Shown piece by piece: positions 12,848 through 19,925 of a stretch of 32,615 bases of DNA (its first letter is position 1; every line of letters starts with the position of its first letter). The stretch is from Solirubrobacter phytolaccae. GTDB taxonomy: Bacteria > Actinomycetota > Thermoleophilia > Solirubrobacterales > Solirubrobacteraceae. Position numbers and translations under genes: made by a program. Location of the stretch: the NCBI RefSeq assembly GCF_027587195.1, contig NZ_JAPDDP010000084.1, forward strand, positions 1 to 32,615, in the 5' to 3' direction. The notes beneath the pieces were generated by a model that saw only the letters and a program-made list of their open reading frames with translations, was not told the origin of the DNA and searched no databases.

Positions 12848-13270
12848 CTATAGGCCCGGCGCGGTGGCAACCGGGGTTGCGAGCTTGTAACCGGTCTGCC
12901 CGCCGGGCAGCTCCGTCTTCTCCAGCTGGCCTTGCTCGACGAGCTTCGCGAGCGTGTTGTAGGTCACGGGCCGCGCGATCTTCGTGACGCCCGAGATCTC
13001 CGCCGCGCTCGCCCCGGGCCGCTCGTCGACGACCTTGAGGATCGCCTCGCGGTTGGCCCCACGCGGCGCGCGCTTCGCGGCCGGCTTGCGCGCCGCGGGA
13101 GCGCGCTTGGCGGCGGTCCGCACCGGCGCGGCCGCGAACGGCGGCTGACCCAGCGCGGCCTCGATCTGCTCGCGCTCGCGCAGCAGCGGCTCGTGCTCCG
13201 CCAGCTGACGCTCGATCTCCTTCAACCGCTGTTCCAGTTCGCGCCGCAAACCGGCGATCACGTCGCTCAC
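12848..13270 (-). CDS. Coiled-coil/winged-helix DNA-binding protein heading the transsulfuration operon
   Basis: 140 residues from the GTG at 13270 with a strong ribosome-binding site (GAGGAG). Residues 1-45 are a coiled coil (VSDVIAGLRRELEQRLKEIE..LLREREQIEAAL). Residues 50-75 are a basic AT-hook-like linker (RTAAKRAPAARKPAAKRAP). Residues about 75-140 are a winged-helix domain (NREAILKVVDERPGASAAEI; TYNTLAKLVEQGQLEKTELP) ending GGQTGYKLATPV. It is probably a dimeric DNA-binding regulator. It lies only 8 bases upstream of the cystathionine beta-synthase gene, so it may regulate sulfur amino-acid genes, although similar proteins occur in other contexts. A tandem repeat and an SD-occluding hairpin lie in its leader. 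Confidence 0.82.
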   Translation of the reverse strand: MSDVIAGLRRELEQRLKEIERQLAEHEPLLREREQIEAALGQPPFAAAPVRTAAKRAPAARKPAAKRAPRGANREAILKVVDERPGASAAEISGVTKIARPVTYNTLAKLVEQGQLEKTELPGGQTGYKLATPVATAPGL

Positions 13271-13271
13271 A

Positions 13272-13300
13272 AGGCTCCTCTCGAAAGACGCGGGGAGCCT
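13272..13300 (-). promoter_or_regulatory. Hairpin sequestering the ribosome-binding site of the winged-helix gene
   Basis: On the minus-strand transcript AGGCTCC (13300-13294) pairs perfectly with GGAGCCT (13278-13272). The second arm contains the GGAG of the ribosome-binding site, and the GTG start follows one base after the stem. The 7-bp stem has a 15-base loop. This could occlude initiation until melted or bound. Pairing is seen; regulation is inferred. Confidence 0.4.
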
Positions 13301-13310
13301 AGCGGGGAGC
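13290..13310 (-). promoter_or_regulatory. Direct repeat GCTCCCCGC upstream of the winged-helix gene
   Basis: Plus-strand GCGGGGAGC occurs at 13290-13298 and 13302-13310, a 12-bp period, 20-40 bp upstream of the GTG start. Such a repeat could be an operator, perhaps for the winged-helix protein itself. The first copy also supplies part of the hairpin arm that covers the ribosome-binding site, so the repeat could instead serve RNA structure. Confidence 0.35.
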
Positions 13311-13332
13311 GTTTCTGGCGCGTTGGCGCTCC
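13306..13332 (-). terminator. Hairpin immediately after the sigma-factor stop
   Basis: GGAGCG (13306-13311) and CGCTCC (13327-13332) form a 6-bp stem around a 15-base loop directly next to the TGA of the sigma-like gene (13333-13335). No T-run follows. It may terminate the sigma transcript before the winged-helix operon. Confidence 0.4.
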
Positions 13333-14553
13333 TCAGCCACCAGACTCGAAGCCGAACTCCTTGATCGGCTTCGACGCACCGCCGCCGCCCGACCGGGTTG
13401 GCGCGGAGCCGCCACCGCCACCGTTCACGCTGGCCACGCCCGCCTTCACGCCGCCGCCGTCGGTGGGCGCGGCCGCGCGCTTGGCGTCGCCTTCGAAGCC
13501 GAACTCCGTCGGCTTGGGCTTGCGCGTGGCGAGCTTGGTCTTCGGCGTCTTGACCTTCACCTTGCGGGTGACGGCGCGCGGCGTGGGCACCGGCGTGGCC
13601 GTCGCGACCGCGGCGTAGGTGCGCGCCGGAGGCTCGTTCTTGGCGGCCTTCACGGGCTTCTTCTCGGCCGACCGAGCCTGCTTCGGGGCCTCCGGCTCGG
13701 CCGTCGCGGTCGGCTCGGCGCGGTCCGCGGCGGCGATGATCGCCGGCGCCGGCAGCGCGCCCGTGACGATGCACGCGCCCGCGCCGGCCCCGCTCAGGCA
13801 CAGCCCGACGAGCGCCGCGGCGGGCCCCAGCCGGCCGCCGCCGTTGGACGCGGCGTACACCGTGTTCCCCACGTCGGGGCGCGACAGCACGCGCGAGATC
13901 CACCCGAACGGCGCGAGCAGCGCGATCCGGCGCGTGCGCGAGAAGCGCATCTGGCGCACGGTCGCGCGGCACGCCGCGCAGTGGCGCAGGTGCGGCCGGA
14001 TCGAGACCATCTGCACGCTCGTCGCCTTGCCCCGCGCGAGCGCGTCGAGCGTGTCCTCGTACGCCGCGCACGCCTCGCCCGACTCGATCTCGCTGAAGAC
14101 GTTCAGGAACCGCTTGCGCCCCTCGGCGATGGAGCGATTCACCTTCGTGTAGGACCAACCGAAGCGGCGGCCGATCTCGTCGTAGGAGAGCCCTTCGGCC
14201 TTGAGCAGCAGCGCCCGCGCCTCGTCGGGCTTGAGCGCCTTCAGCGCCTCGACCGACCGGCCGACGCGCTCCTCGCCCGCGACCGTGTCCGCCACCTCGC
14301 GCAGCCCCTGCGCCTCGCTGGCGTCGAAGTCGGTGTCCTGCACGTCCACCTGCGCCGCGCGCGCCTTGCGGATGGCCATCGCCTCGTGCTTGACGACGAC
14401 CCGCAGCCACGCGCCCTCGGTCGCGACGTCCACCGTCTCGAACCGCCGCAGGTAGATCTCCAGCGCGCGCTGGTAGGCGTCCAGCGCGTCGTCGTGGCAG
14501 AGCGAGAACTGGTTCGCCACACGAATCAGGGTCGGCCCATGCCGGGCCACCAT
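13333..14553 (-). CDS. ECF-like sigma factor fused to anti-sigma-like zinc motif and membrane segment
   Basis: 406 residues from the ATG at 14553, preceded by GAGGAGG and GGAGG; a GTG 20 codons upstream (14613) is an alternative. Residues about 5-65 are sigma region 2 (ANQFSLCHDDALDAYQRALE). Residues about 103-150 are region 4 with a helix-turn-helix (LSYDEIGRRFGWSYTKVNRS). Then comes a zinc-binding anti-sigma-like motif HLRHCAAC (His188, Cys192, Cys195), a hydrophobic segment about 240-272 that could cross the membrane, and a Pro/Lys/Thr-rich tail with two copies of EFGFE near the C-terminus, the second ending the protein in KEFGFESGG. The layout implies a sigma factor that carries its own membrane tether and possibly its own inhibitor. 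The stress signal and target promoters are unknown. Confidence 0.85.
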   Translation of the reverse strand: MVARHGPTLIRVANQFSLCHDDALDAYQRALEIYLRRFETVDVATEGAWLRVVVKHEAMAIRKARAAQVDVQDTDFDASEAQGLREVADTVAGEERVGRSVEALKALKPDEARALLLKAEGLSYDEIGRRFGWSYTKVNRSIAEGRKRFLNVFSEIESGEACAAYEDTLDALARGKATSVQMVSIRPHLRHCAACRATVRQMRFSRTRRIALLAPFGWISRVLSRPDVGNTVYAASNGGGRLGPAAALVGLCLSGAGAGACIVTGALPAPAIIAAADRAEPTATAEPEAPKQARSAEKKPVKAAKNEPPARTYAAVATATPVPTPRAVTRKVKVKTPKTKLATRKPKPTEFGFEGDAKRAAAPTDGGGVKAGVASVNGGGGGSAPTRSGGGGASKPIKEFGFESGG

Positions 14554-14727
14554 CGCCTCCACCCTCCTCGCGCGTACTGCCGCCCCCGGCCCGCGCTCGC
14601 CCAACGCTGCCACCGCTCAACCCATCCTGTCCGTTGCCCTCTCCGGTATTGAGGCGGATCTCGCACACTTTCGCCCCCTCCATTTGGTCAAGAAGTTCGC
14701 AAATAGCGGACATTTCGTCGTGCGAAG

Positions 14728-15368
14728 ATGGATCGCATGCCCCGTGACCCCGAACTGAGCGACTACCTGACGCGCTTCGCCGGCCAGGACGAGGTGCTCG
14801 CGCGCGTTGAACGCGAGACCCGTGAGCTGCCGAACGCCGGGATGATCTCCCGCGCCGACCAGGCCGCGCTGCTGACCATCTTGACCCGCACGCTCGACGC
14901 GAAGGTGGCCGTCGAGGTCGGCACGTTCACCGGGTACGGCGCGATCTGCATCGCGCGGGGGCTCGCGCCCGGCGGACACCTGACGTGCTTCGAGGTCAGC
15001 GAGGAGCTCGCCGCGATCGCGCAGCGCAACCTCGACGCGGCCGGCCTGACCGACCGGGTCACGATCATGCTCGGCCCGGCCGACGAGAACCTCGCACGCT
15101 GACCGAGGAACCGCACATCGACCTCGCGTACGTCGACGCGGACAAGACCGGCTACCCCGCGTACTACGACGCGCTCGTACCGCGGATGCGCCCCGGCGGG
15201 CTGCTGATCCTCGACAACACGCTGCTCGGCAACCGGGTGTTGGACCCACGGGACGAGCGCGCCCGGACGATGGCCGCGCTGAATAAGCGGATCGCCGCCG
15301 ACGATCGCGTGGAGTCGGTGCTGCTCGGACTCAGCGACGGCGTCACCCTCGCCCGTCGCGTCGCATAG
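14728..15368 (+). pseudogene. O-methyltransferase (family 3 type) split by a one-base frameshift
   Basis: Frame 1 runs from the ATG at 14728 (ATG 14737 is an alternative) to a TGA at 15100-15102. It carries a class I SAM-binding motif, VAVEVGTFTGYGAICIARGL. The remainder, DLAYVDADKTGYPAYYDALV and GGLLILDNTLLGNRVLDP, continues in another frame to a TAG at 15366-15368. Restoring one base near 15091-15096, in the GAACCTCGCACG stretch, joins the halves into about 213 residues, the normal length for caffeoyl-CoA-type O-methyltransferases. Both halves look well conserved, so the break is recent, a sequencing error, or a rare translational frameshift. As read, no intact enzyme is encoded. The gene diverges from the sigma-factor gene. 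Confidence 0.85.
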
Positions 15369-15371
15369 CAC

Positions 15372-15389
15372 GTTTGCAATATCGCAAAC
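15372..15389. promoter_or_regulatory. Inverted repeat upstream of the XRE regulator, candidate operator
   Basis: GTTTGC (15372-15377) and GCAAAC (15384-15389) form a perfect 6-bp inverted repeat around AATATC. It begins 4 bases after the methyltransferase stop and lies 23 bases before the XRE start, in the only A/T-rich patch here. A dimeric XRE protein could bind it for autoregulation. The repeat is seen; the binding is inferred. Confidence 0.5.
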
Positions 15390-15411
15390 TGGCTATTACG
15401 CTCCGCAGGAC

Positions 15412-15672
15412 ATGCCACTGAGGCGCAGCGACGAGCCCGAGCTCGACGCCCTGACGCGCGCGCTCGCCGTCCAGGTGGCGGCGGAGCGCGTGCGGCGCGG
15501 GCTGACGCAATCCGAGCTGGCCGCGATGACCGGCACGACGCAGTCGGCGGTCGCGCGGCTGGAGCGAGGCACGCGCCCGCCGCGCCTGGACACGCTGTTG
15601 CGGATCGCGAACGCGCTCGACTGCGAGCTCGAGGTGACGCTGCGCCCGCGCACGATCGAGAGGAAGCCATGA
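15412..15672 (+). CDS. XRE-family helix-turn-helix regulator
   Basis: 86 residues. A Cro/C1-type helix-turn-helix spans about residues 20-75: VAAERVRRGLTQSELAAMTG, then TQSAVARLERGTRPPRLDTL, with LLRIANALDCELEVTL closing the five-helix domain. There is almost nothing outside the DNA-binding domain, so any ligand response must come from a partner. The gene ends ATGA, overlapping the next start (15669), and is preceded by an 18-bp inverted repeat. It probably regulates itself and the membrane protein downstream. The leader is short with only a weak purine stretch before the ATG. Confidence 0.92.
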   Translation: MPLRRSDEPELDALTRALAVQVAAERVRRGLTQSELAAMTGTTQSAVARLERGTRPPRLDTLLRIANALDCELEVTLRPRTIERKP

Positions 15673-16598
15673 GCGACGACGAGCTGCCCGACATCAACGT
15701 CACCCGGGGAGAGAAGGCGCTCGCGGCGGTCCTGACGATCTTCCTGGTGATCGGCGCGCTGTGGGTGTACTTCGTCGCGCTCCCGCGTGAGGACCCGTAC
15801 GACCAGGAGCTCGGCAACGTCGCCACGGCGCAGCAGCGGCAGGCGATCGACGCGGCCGAGTCGGCGCGCGTCCGCCTCGACGAGGCCCGCCAGACCGTGG
15901 ACGACCGGGAGCGCGCGTACGAGACCGCGCGCGAGGACTACCGGACCGACCTCGACGCGGACACGTCGACCGCGATCAGCCGCCGCACGTTCATCGCCAC
16001 CCGCGAGCGGCTCACCGCGGCACGCCGCGACGCCCGCGAGGAGCAGGCGGAGGTCGACCGGCTCGGCCCCGCCGGCGACCGCGCCCGCCGGGAGGTCTCG
16101 CGCGCGGAAGAGCAGCGGGTGAAGGACATGGCCGCCGCGGCCGACCGCGCCGACCGCAACACCGCGCTGCTGCGGCTCGCGTGGGTGCTGCTGACGATCG
16201 CGCTCGCGTTCTGGCTGTTCAACACGCTGCGCCGCCGGCGCTCGCCGTACTTCGTGGCCGGCGTCGCCGCGATCAGCGCCGTGACGATCCAGGCGCTCGT
16301 GATGACCTTCGACTACCTCGGCGACGAGATCGACCTCGAGGAGTCCGGCCCGCTCGTGATCGCGGTTGCGGGCATCCTCGCGAGCGTCCTCGCGCTCGTC
16401 GGCCTCGAGCGCTACCTCGCCCGGCGCGCGCCGCGGCGACGGGTCCGCCGCGGCCAGTGCCCGTACTGCGCGTACCCGACGCGCGAGGGCGCACGCCACT
16501 GCGAGGGCTGCGGCCGCGCGACCGTCGCGGCGTGCGCCACCTGCGATGCCGATCGCCGGGTGGGCACGCCGTTCTGCGCGGTCTGCGGGGCGCCCTAG
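15669..16598 (+). CDS. Membrane protein with coiled coil and double zinc ribbon
   Basis: 309 residues. TM1 is about residues 17-37. Residues about 50-160 are a long, highly charged coiled coil (DAAESARVRLDEARQTVDDR and similar). TM2 to TM4 are about 167-187, 195-213 and 228-247. The C-terminus has two zinc ribbons, with Cys264/267/278/281 and Cys289/292/303/306. The likely topology leaves the coiled coil on one side of the membrane and the zinc ribbons in the cytosol. I recognise no named family. The start overlaps the XRE stop (ATGA), so the two genes form a unit. The zinc ribbons could sense metal or bind a partner. It ends in a TAG that overlaps the convergent acyl-CoA ligase stop. Confidence 0.85.
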   Translation: MSDDELPDINVTRGEKALAAVLTIFLVIGALWVYFVALPREDPYDQELGNVATAQQRQAIDAAESARVRLDEARQTVDDRERAYETAREDYRTDLDADTSTAISRRTFIATRERLTAARRDAREEQAEVDRLGPAGDRARREVSRAEEQRVKDMAAAADRADRNTALLRLAWVLLTIALAFWLFNTLRRRRSPYFVAGVAAISAVTIQALVMTFDYLGDEIDLEESGPLVIAVAGILASVLALVGLERYLARRAPRRRVRRGQCPYCAYPTREGARHCEGCGRATVAACATCDADRRVGTPFCAVCGAP

Positions 16599-18100
16599 CC
16601 CTCGACTTCGGTGGGCGCCTTGATCTCGCGCTTGAGGATCTTGCCGGTCGGGCCCTTGGGCAGCTCGGACGAGAACCAGATCTGGCGCGGGTACTTGTAG
16701 GCCGCGACGCGCTCCTTGACGTAGCCGCGGATGTCGTCCTCGGACGCCTCCGCGCCATCCTTCAGAACCACCATCGCCGCCACTTCTTCGCCGAGCGAGT
16801 CGTCCGCGACGCCGATCACGGCCACCTCGGACACGGCCGGATGCTCGTAGAGCACCTCCTCGATCTCGCGCGGGTAGACGTTGTAGCCGCCGCGGATGAT
16901 CATGTCCTTCTTGCGGTCGACGATGAAGAAGTAGCCGTCCTCGTCCTGCGTGGCCATGTCGCCGGAGTGGAACCAGCCGCCGCGCATGACCTCCTCGGTC
17001 GCGTCGTCGCGGCCCCAGTAGCCCTTCATCACGTTGTGGCCGCGGATGACGATCTCGCCCACTTCGCCCTGCGCCACCGGCTTGTCGTCCTCGTCGAAGA
17101 CGGCCATCTCGACGCCCTTGATCGGGGTGCCGATCGAGCCCGGCTTGCGCTCCTTGTCGGGGTGGTTGAAGGAGGCGACCGGCGAGGTCTCCGAGAGCCC
17201 GTAGCCCTCGAGGATGATGCAGTCGAAGGTCTGCTCGAACTGCTTCATGACCTCGACCGGCATCGCCGAGCCGCCGCTCACGCACACGCGCAGCGAGGAC
17301 GTGTCCGCGTCCTCATGACCGGGCGCGTTGAGCATCGCGTGGTACATCGTCGGCACGCCCTCGAGCACCGTCACCTTGTCTCGGGCGATGATCTCCAGCG
17401 CCTTCACCGGCTCGAAGCGCGGGATCAGCGTCAGGCACGCGCCGTGAGCGACCGCGGCGTTGAGGCCGCACGTCTGCCCGAACGAGTGGAAGAGCGGCAG
17501 CGCGCCCAGGACCACGTCGTCCTCGGAGACGTCGATCAGCGTCTTGGCGGTCACGCTGCAGTTGAGAATCAGGTTCTCGTGCGTGAGCTCAGCGCCCTTG
17601 GGCGTGCCGGTCGTGCCGCTCGTGTAGAGGATCACGGCCGTGTCGGTGCTCTCGCGCGGCTCGTCGTCGGGCGCGCGATCGGCCTCCATCACGAGCTGCT
17701 CGAACTCGCCCGGCTTGACGTCGATGAGCTCCGCACCGGCTTCCTCGGCACCGGCCGACGCGGCCTCGCCGAAGTCGTGCCAGGCGAACAGGACCTTCGC
17801 GCCCGAGTCCTTCAGATAGAACGCGACCTCGCGTCCCTTCAGCAACACGTTCATCGGCACCACGACGCCGCCCGCGCGCAGGATCCCGTAGTAGACGACC
17901 CCGAAGTACGGGACGTTCGGGAGCATGATCCCGACGCGGTCGCCCGGCTGGACGCCCTTGGCTTTCAGCAGACCCGCGATGCGCGTGGCACCCTCGTTGA
18001 GCACGGCGTAGTTGACGACGGTGTCATCGAGCTTGAGCGCCGGCCGTTCGGCGAACGTGCTCGCCGTCTCGGTCAGCAGCTGGGCAAGGCTGGTCGGCAT
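16595..18100 (-). CDS. Long-chain acyl-CoA synthetase/AMP-dependent ligase
   Basis: 501 residues, typical for FadD-like ANL-family enzymes. The AMP-binding P-loop is ILYTSGTTGTPKGAELTHEN. Other core motifs are FNHPDKERKPGSIGTPIKGV, VIRGHNVMKGYWGRDDAT and GYFFIVDRKKDMIIRGGYNV (the A8-hinge region). The catalytic Lys near the C-terminus lies in LPKGPTGKILKREI. The enzyme would adenylate a carboxylic acid and transfer it to CoA; chain length cannot be read from sequence. It diverges from the LacI-type regulator across only 44 bases, so shared control is plausible. Its stop overlaps the zinc-ribbon gene stop by four bases (CTAG). Confidence 0.93.
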   Translation of the reverse strand: MPTSLAQLLTETASTFAERPALKLDDTVVNYAVLNEGATRIAGLLKAKGVQPGDRVGIMLPNVPYFGVVYYGILRAGGVVVPMNVLLKGREVAFYLKDSGAKVLFAWHDFGEAASAGAEEAGAELIDVKPGEFEQLVMEADRAPDDEPRESTDTAVILYTSGTTGTPKGAELTHENLILNCSVTAKTLIDVSEDDVVLGALPLFHSFGQTCGLNAAVAHGACLTLIPRFEPVKALEIIARDKVTVLEGVPTMYHAMLNAPGHEDADTSSLRVCVSGGSAMPVEVMKQFEQTFDCIILEGYGLSETSPVASFNHPDKERKPGSIGTPIKGVEMAVFDEDDKPVAQGEVGEIVIRGHNVMKGYWGRDDATEEVMRGGWFHSGDMATQDEDGYFFIVDRKKDMIIRGGYNVYPREIEEVLYEHPAVSEVAVIGVADDSLGEEVAAMVVLKDGAEASEDDIRGYVKERVAAYKYPRQIWFSSELPKGPTGKILKREIKAPTEVEG

Positions 18101-18144
18101 GCGCCGACCCTACAAGGATTCGTTTTCCCTAGGATCAGGAATTA

Positions 18145-19092
18145 GTGGGGCGACCAAACGTAACCAGTGCAGATGTGGCCGCGGCCGCGGGCGTGAGCCG
18201 CGCGACCGTCAGCTACGTACTCAACGGCGTCGACGCGCGCGTGTCCGACGAGACCCGCGAACGGGTCCTGAAGGCCGCCCGCACGCTCGGCTACACGCCG
18301 AACGCGATGGCCTCGGCCCTCCGCGCCGGGCGCACGTCGGTGGTGATCTTCGCGCTCCCGAACTGGCCGCTCGGGCCGGCGCTCGGGGAGTTCCTGAGCG
18401 GGTGCGTGACCGAGCTCGACCGGCTCGGCTACACGCCGCTCGTCCACTTCGTGCACGCCTCCGGCCCGGACGGGCTGCAGAAGGCGTGCGACCGCGTGCG
18501 CCCGGTCGGCGTCGTCGCCCCCTCCGGAGATCTCCCCCCGGAGCGCATCGAGGCGCTGCGCGGGAACGGCACGCACGGCTTCGTGCTGATGGGCCGCGAC
18601 CCCGTCCCCGGCGTGCCGACGTTCATCCTCGACCAGAACCGGGTCGGGGCCGTGGCGATCGAGCACCTGGCCGAGCGCGGCCATCAGCGCGTGCTCGCGC
18701 TCACGCCGCTGGACCCGCAGCTCGGGGACCTCGGCGAGGTCCGGCTCGCCGGTGCGCAGGAAGCGGCCGAGCGGCTCGGGGTGACGCTCACGCACGTGCC
18801 CGCCGACGAGCTCCAGCGCGGGTTGGAGGTCGAGCCGACCGGTGTGTACGCGTTCAACGACGAGCTGGCGCTCGGCGCGCTGGACGCGCTGCCGGACGGC
18901 GTCGCGCTGATCGGGACCGACGACAGCCCGGCCGCGCGACTCTCGCACCCGCGCCTGACGACGATCCGCTTCGGTGGGCAGGACAACCCGGCCCGCATCG
19001 CCAGCACGCTGCACGCGCAGATCGCCGGTGAGACCATCCAGGAGCCCGTGATCAACAGCACGCCCACCGTGGTGCAGGGAGAGACCACGTGA
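18145..19092 (+). CDS. LacI-family transcriptional regulator
   Basis: 315 residues from a GTG with AGGA four bases upstream. The LacI helix-turn-helix is SADVAAAAGVSRATVSYVLN, and the hinge-helix region follows (RERVLKAARTLGYTPNAMAS). A periplasmic-binding-protein-like sensor domain covers about residues 60-310 (SVVIFALPNWPLG; FILDQNRVGAVAIEHLAERG; GVYAFNDELALGALDAL; LTTIRFGGQDNPARIA). The protein ends in overlap with the SDR gene (GTGA, 19089-19092). It probably controls that dehydrogenase and, from the 44-base divergent gap, the acyl-CoA ligase. Its inducer is unknown. The 44-base gap holds only a weak TTCC/GGAA dyad. Confidence 0.93.
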   Translation: MGRPNVTSADVAAAAGVSRATVSYVLNGVDARVSDETRERVLKAARTLGYTPNAMASALRAGRTSVVIFALPNWPLGPALGEFLSGCVTELDRLGYTPLVHFVHASGPDGLQKACDRVRPVGVVAPSGDLPPERIEALRGNGTHGFVLMGRDPVPGVPTFILDQNRVGAVAIEHLAERGHQRVLALTPLDPQLGDLGEVRLAGAQEAAERLGVTLTHVPADELQRGLEVEPTGVYAFNDELALGALDALPDGVALIGTDDSPAARLSHPRLTTIRFGGQDNPARIASTLHAQIAGETIQEPVINSTPTVVQGETT

Positions 19093-19850
19093 CCCTGCTC
19101 GAGCGCTTCAAGCTCGACGGCAAGGTGGCGGTCATCACCGGCGCCTCGTCCGGGCTCGGGGTCGCGTTCGCGACCGGGCTCGCCGAGGCCGGCGCCGACA
19201 TCGCCATCTGCGCCCGCCGCGCCGACAAGCTCGAGCAGACCAAGCGTGACGTCGAGGCGCTCGGCCGCCGCTGCGTCGCGGTCACCGCCGACGTGTCCAA
19301 CCCCGAGGACTGCACGCGTGTGATCGAGGAGACCGTGGCCGCGCTCGGCCGGGTCGACGTCCTCGTCAACAACGCGGGCATGGGCACCGCCGTGCCCGCC
19401 ACGCGCGAGACGCCCGAGCAGTTCCGCGTGGTGATCGACGTCAACCTCAACGGCTCCTACTGGATGGCGCAGGCGTGCGCGCGCGTCATGGCGCCGGGTT
19501 CGAGCATCGTCAACATCGGCTCCGTGCTCGGCTCGACCACCGCGGGGCTCCCGCAGGCCGCCTACAGCTCGAGCAAGGCCGCGATCATCGGCCTCACGCG
19601 CGACCTCGCCGTGCAGTGGACGGGCCGCAAGGGCATCCGCGTGAACGCGATCGCCCCCGGCTTCTTCCCGAGCGAGATGACCGAGCAGTACCCGGACGGC
19701 TACCTCGAGTCCCAGCAGGCGCGGCTGCCCGCCGGCCGCCCGGGCGAGGCCGAGGAGCTGACCGCCGCAGTGCTGTTCCTGGCCAGCGACGCCTCGTCCT
19801 ACGTCACCGGCATCCTGCTGCCGGTCGACGGCGGCATGTTGGCCACCTAG
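19089..19850 (+). CDS. Short-chain dehydrogenase/reductase
   Basis: 253 residues with a full classical SDR layout: nucleotide-binding TGASSGLG (17-24), NNAG (94-97), catalytic Ser145 in NIGSVLGS, Tyr159 and Lys163 in YSSSKAAI, and the C-terminal signature GILLPVDGG. The N-terminus FKLDGKVAVITG and the Arg after the first beta strand (CARRADK) suggest NADP(H) preference, but that is weak evidence. The substrate is unknown. The GTG overlaps the LacI-type regulator stop, so the two are probably translated together. The neighbouring acyl-CoA ligase hints at a fatty-acid or ketone substrate. A hairpin lies directly after the stop. Confidence 0.94.
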   Translation: MTLLERFKLDGKVAVITGASSGLGVAFATGLAEAGADIAICARRADKLEQTKRDVEALGRRCVAVTADVSNPEDCTRVIEETVAALGRVDVLVNNAGMGTAVPATRETPEQFRVVIDVNLNGSYWMAQACARVMAPGSSIVNIGSVLGSTTAGLPQAAYSSSKAAIIGLTRDLAVQWTGRKGIRVNAIAPGFFPSEMTEQYPDGYLESQQARLPAGRPGEAEELTAAVLFLASDASSYVTGILLPVDGGMLAT

Positions 19851-19861
19851 CTCCTCCTCAA

Positions 19862-19879
19862 GGACGACGCGGATCGTCC
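19862..19879 (+). terminator. Hairpin after the SDR gene
   Basis: GGACGA (19862-19867) and TCGTCC (19874-19879) form a perfect 6-bp stem with a 6-base loop, 12 bases past the SDR stop. An outer pair TCCTCC (19852-19857)/GGAGGA (19887-19892) could extend it. A four-base A run follows on the plus strand, not T, so it would be a non-canonical terminator. Confidence 0.45.
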
Positions 19880-19898
19880 AAAAGGCGGAGGAAACGGC

Positions 19899-19910
19899 CC
19901 GCGTACGCGG
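19899..19910. promoter_or_regulatory. Perfect 12-bp palindrome upstream of the secreted repeat protein
   Basis: CCGCGTACGCGG is self-complementary over 12 bases and lies 16-27 bp upstream of the GTG start at 19926. Its position in the short promoter region fits an operator. High GC raises the chance of random palindromes, so confidence is modest. No cognate regulator is identified here. Confidence 0.35.
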
Positions 19911-19925
19911 TTAACGTCGGCCGTC

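Noticed and set aside
12840-14713. Upstream extension of the winged-helix protein frame to 14713
   Set aside because: The extension is a shadow of the sigma-factor gene; the GTG at 13270 has a strong ribosome-binding site and the protein domains start there.
18120-18137. TTCC...GGAA dyad in the acyl-CoA ligase/LacI divergent gap as a LacI operator
   Set aside because: Only the outer four bases pair; the centre does not resemble a LacI-type CG-centred palindrome.
16181-18145. Long plus-strand open frame (about 650 codons) opposite the acyl-CoA ligase
   Set aside because: It is a GC-driven shadow: Arg/Asp/His/Leu-rich with no domain, while the minus strand encodes a full ANL enzyme.
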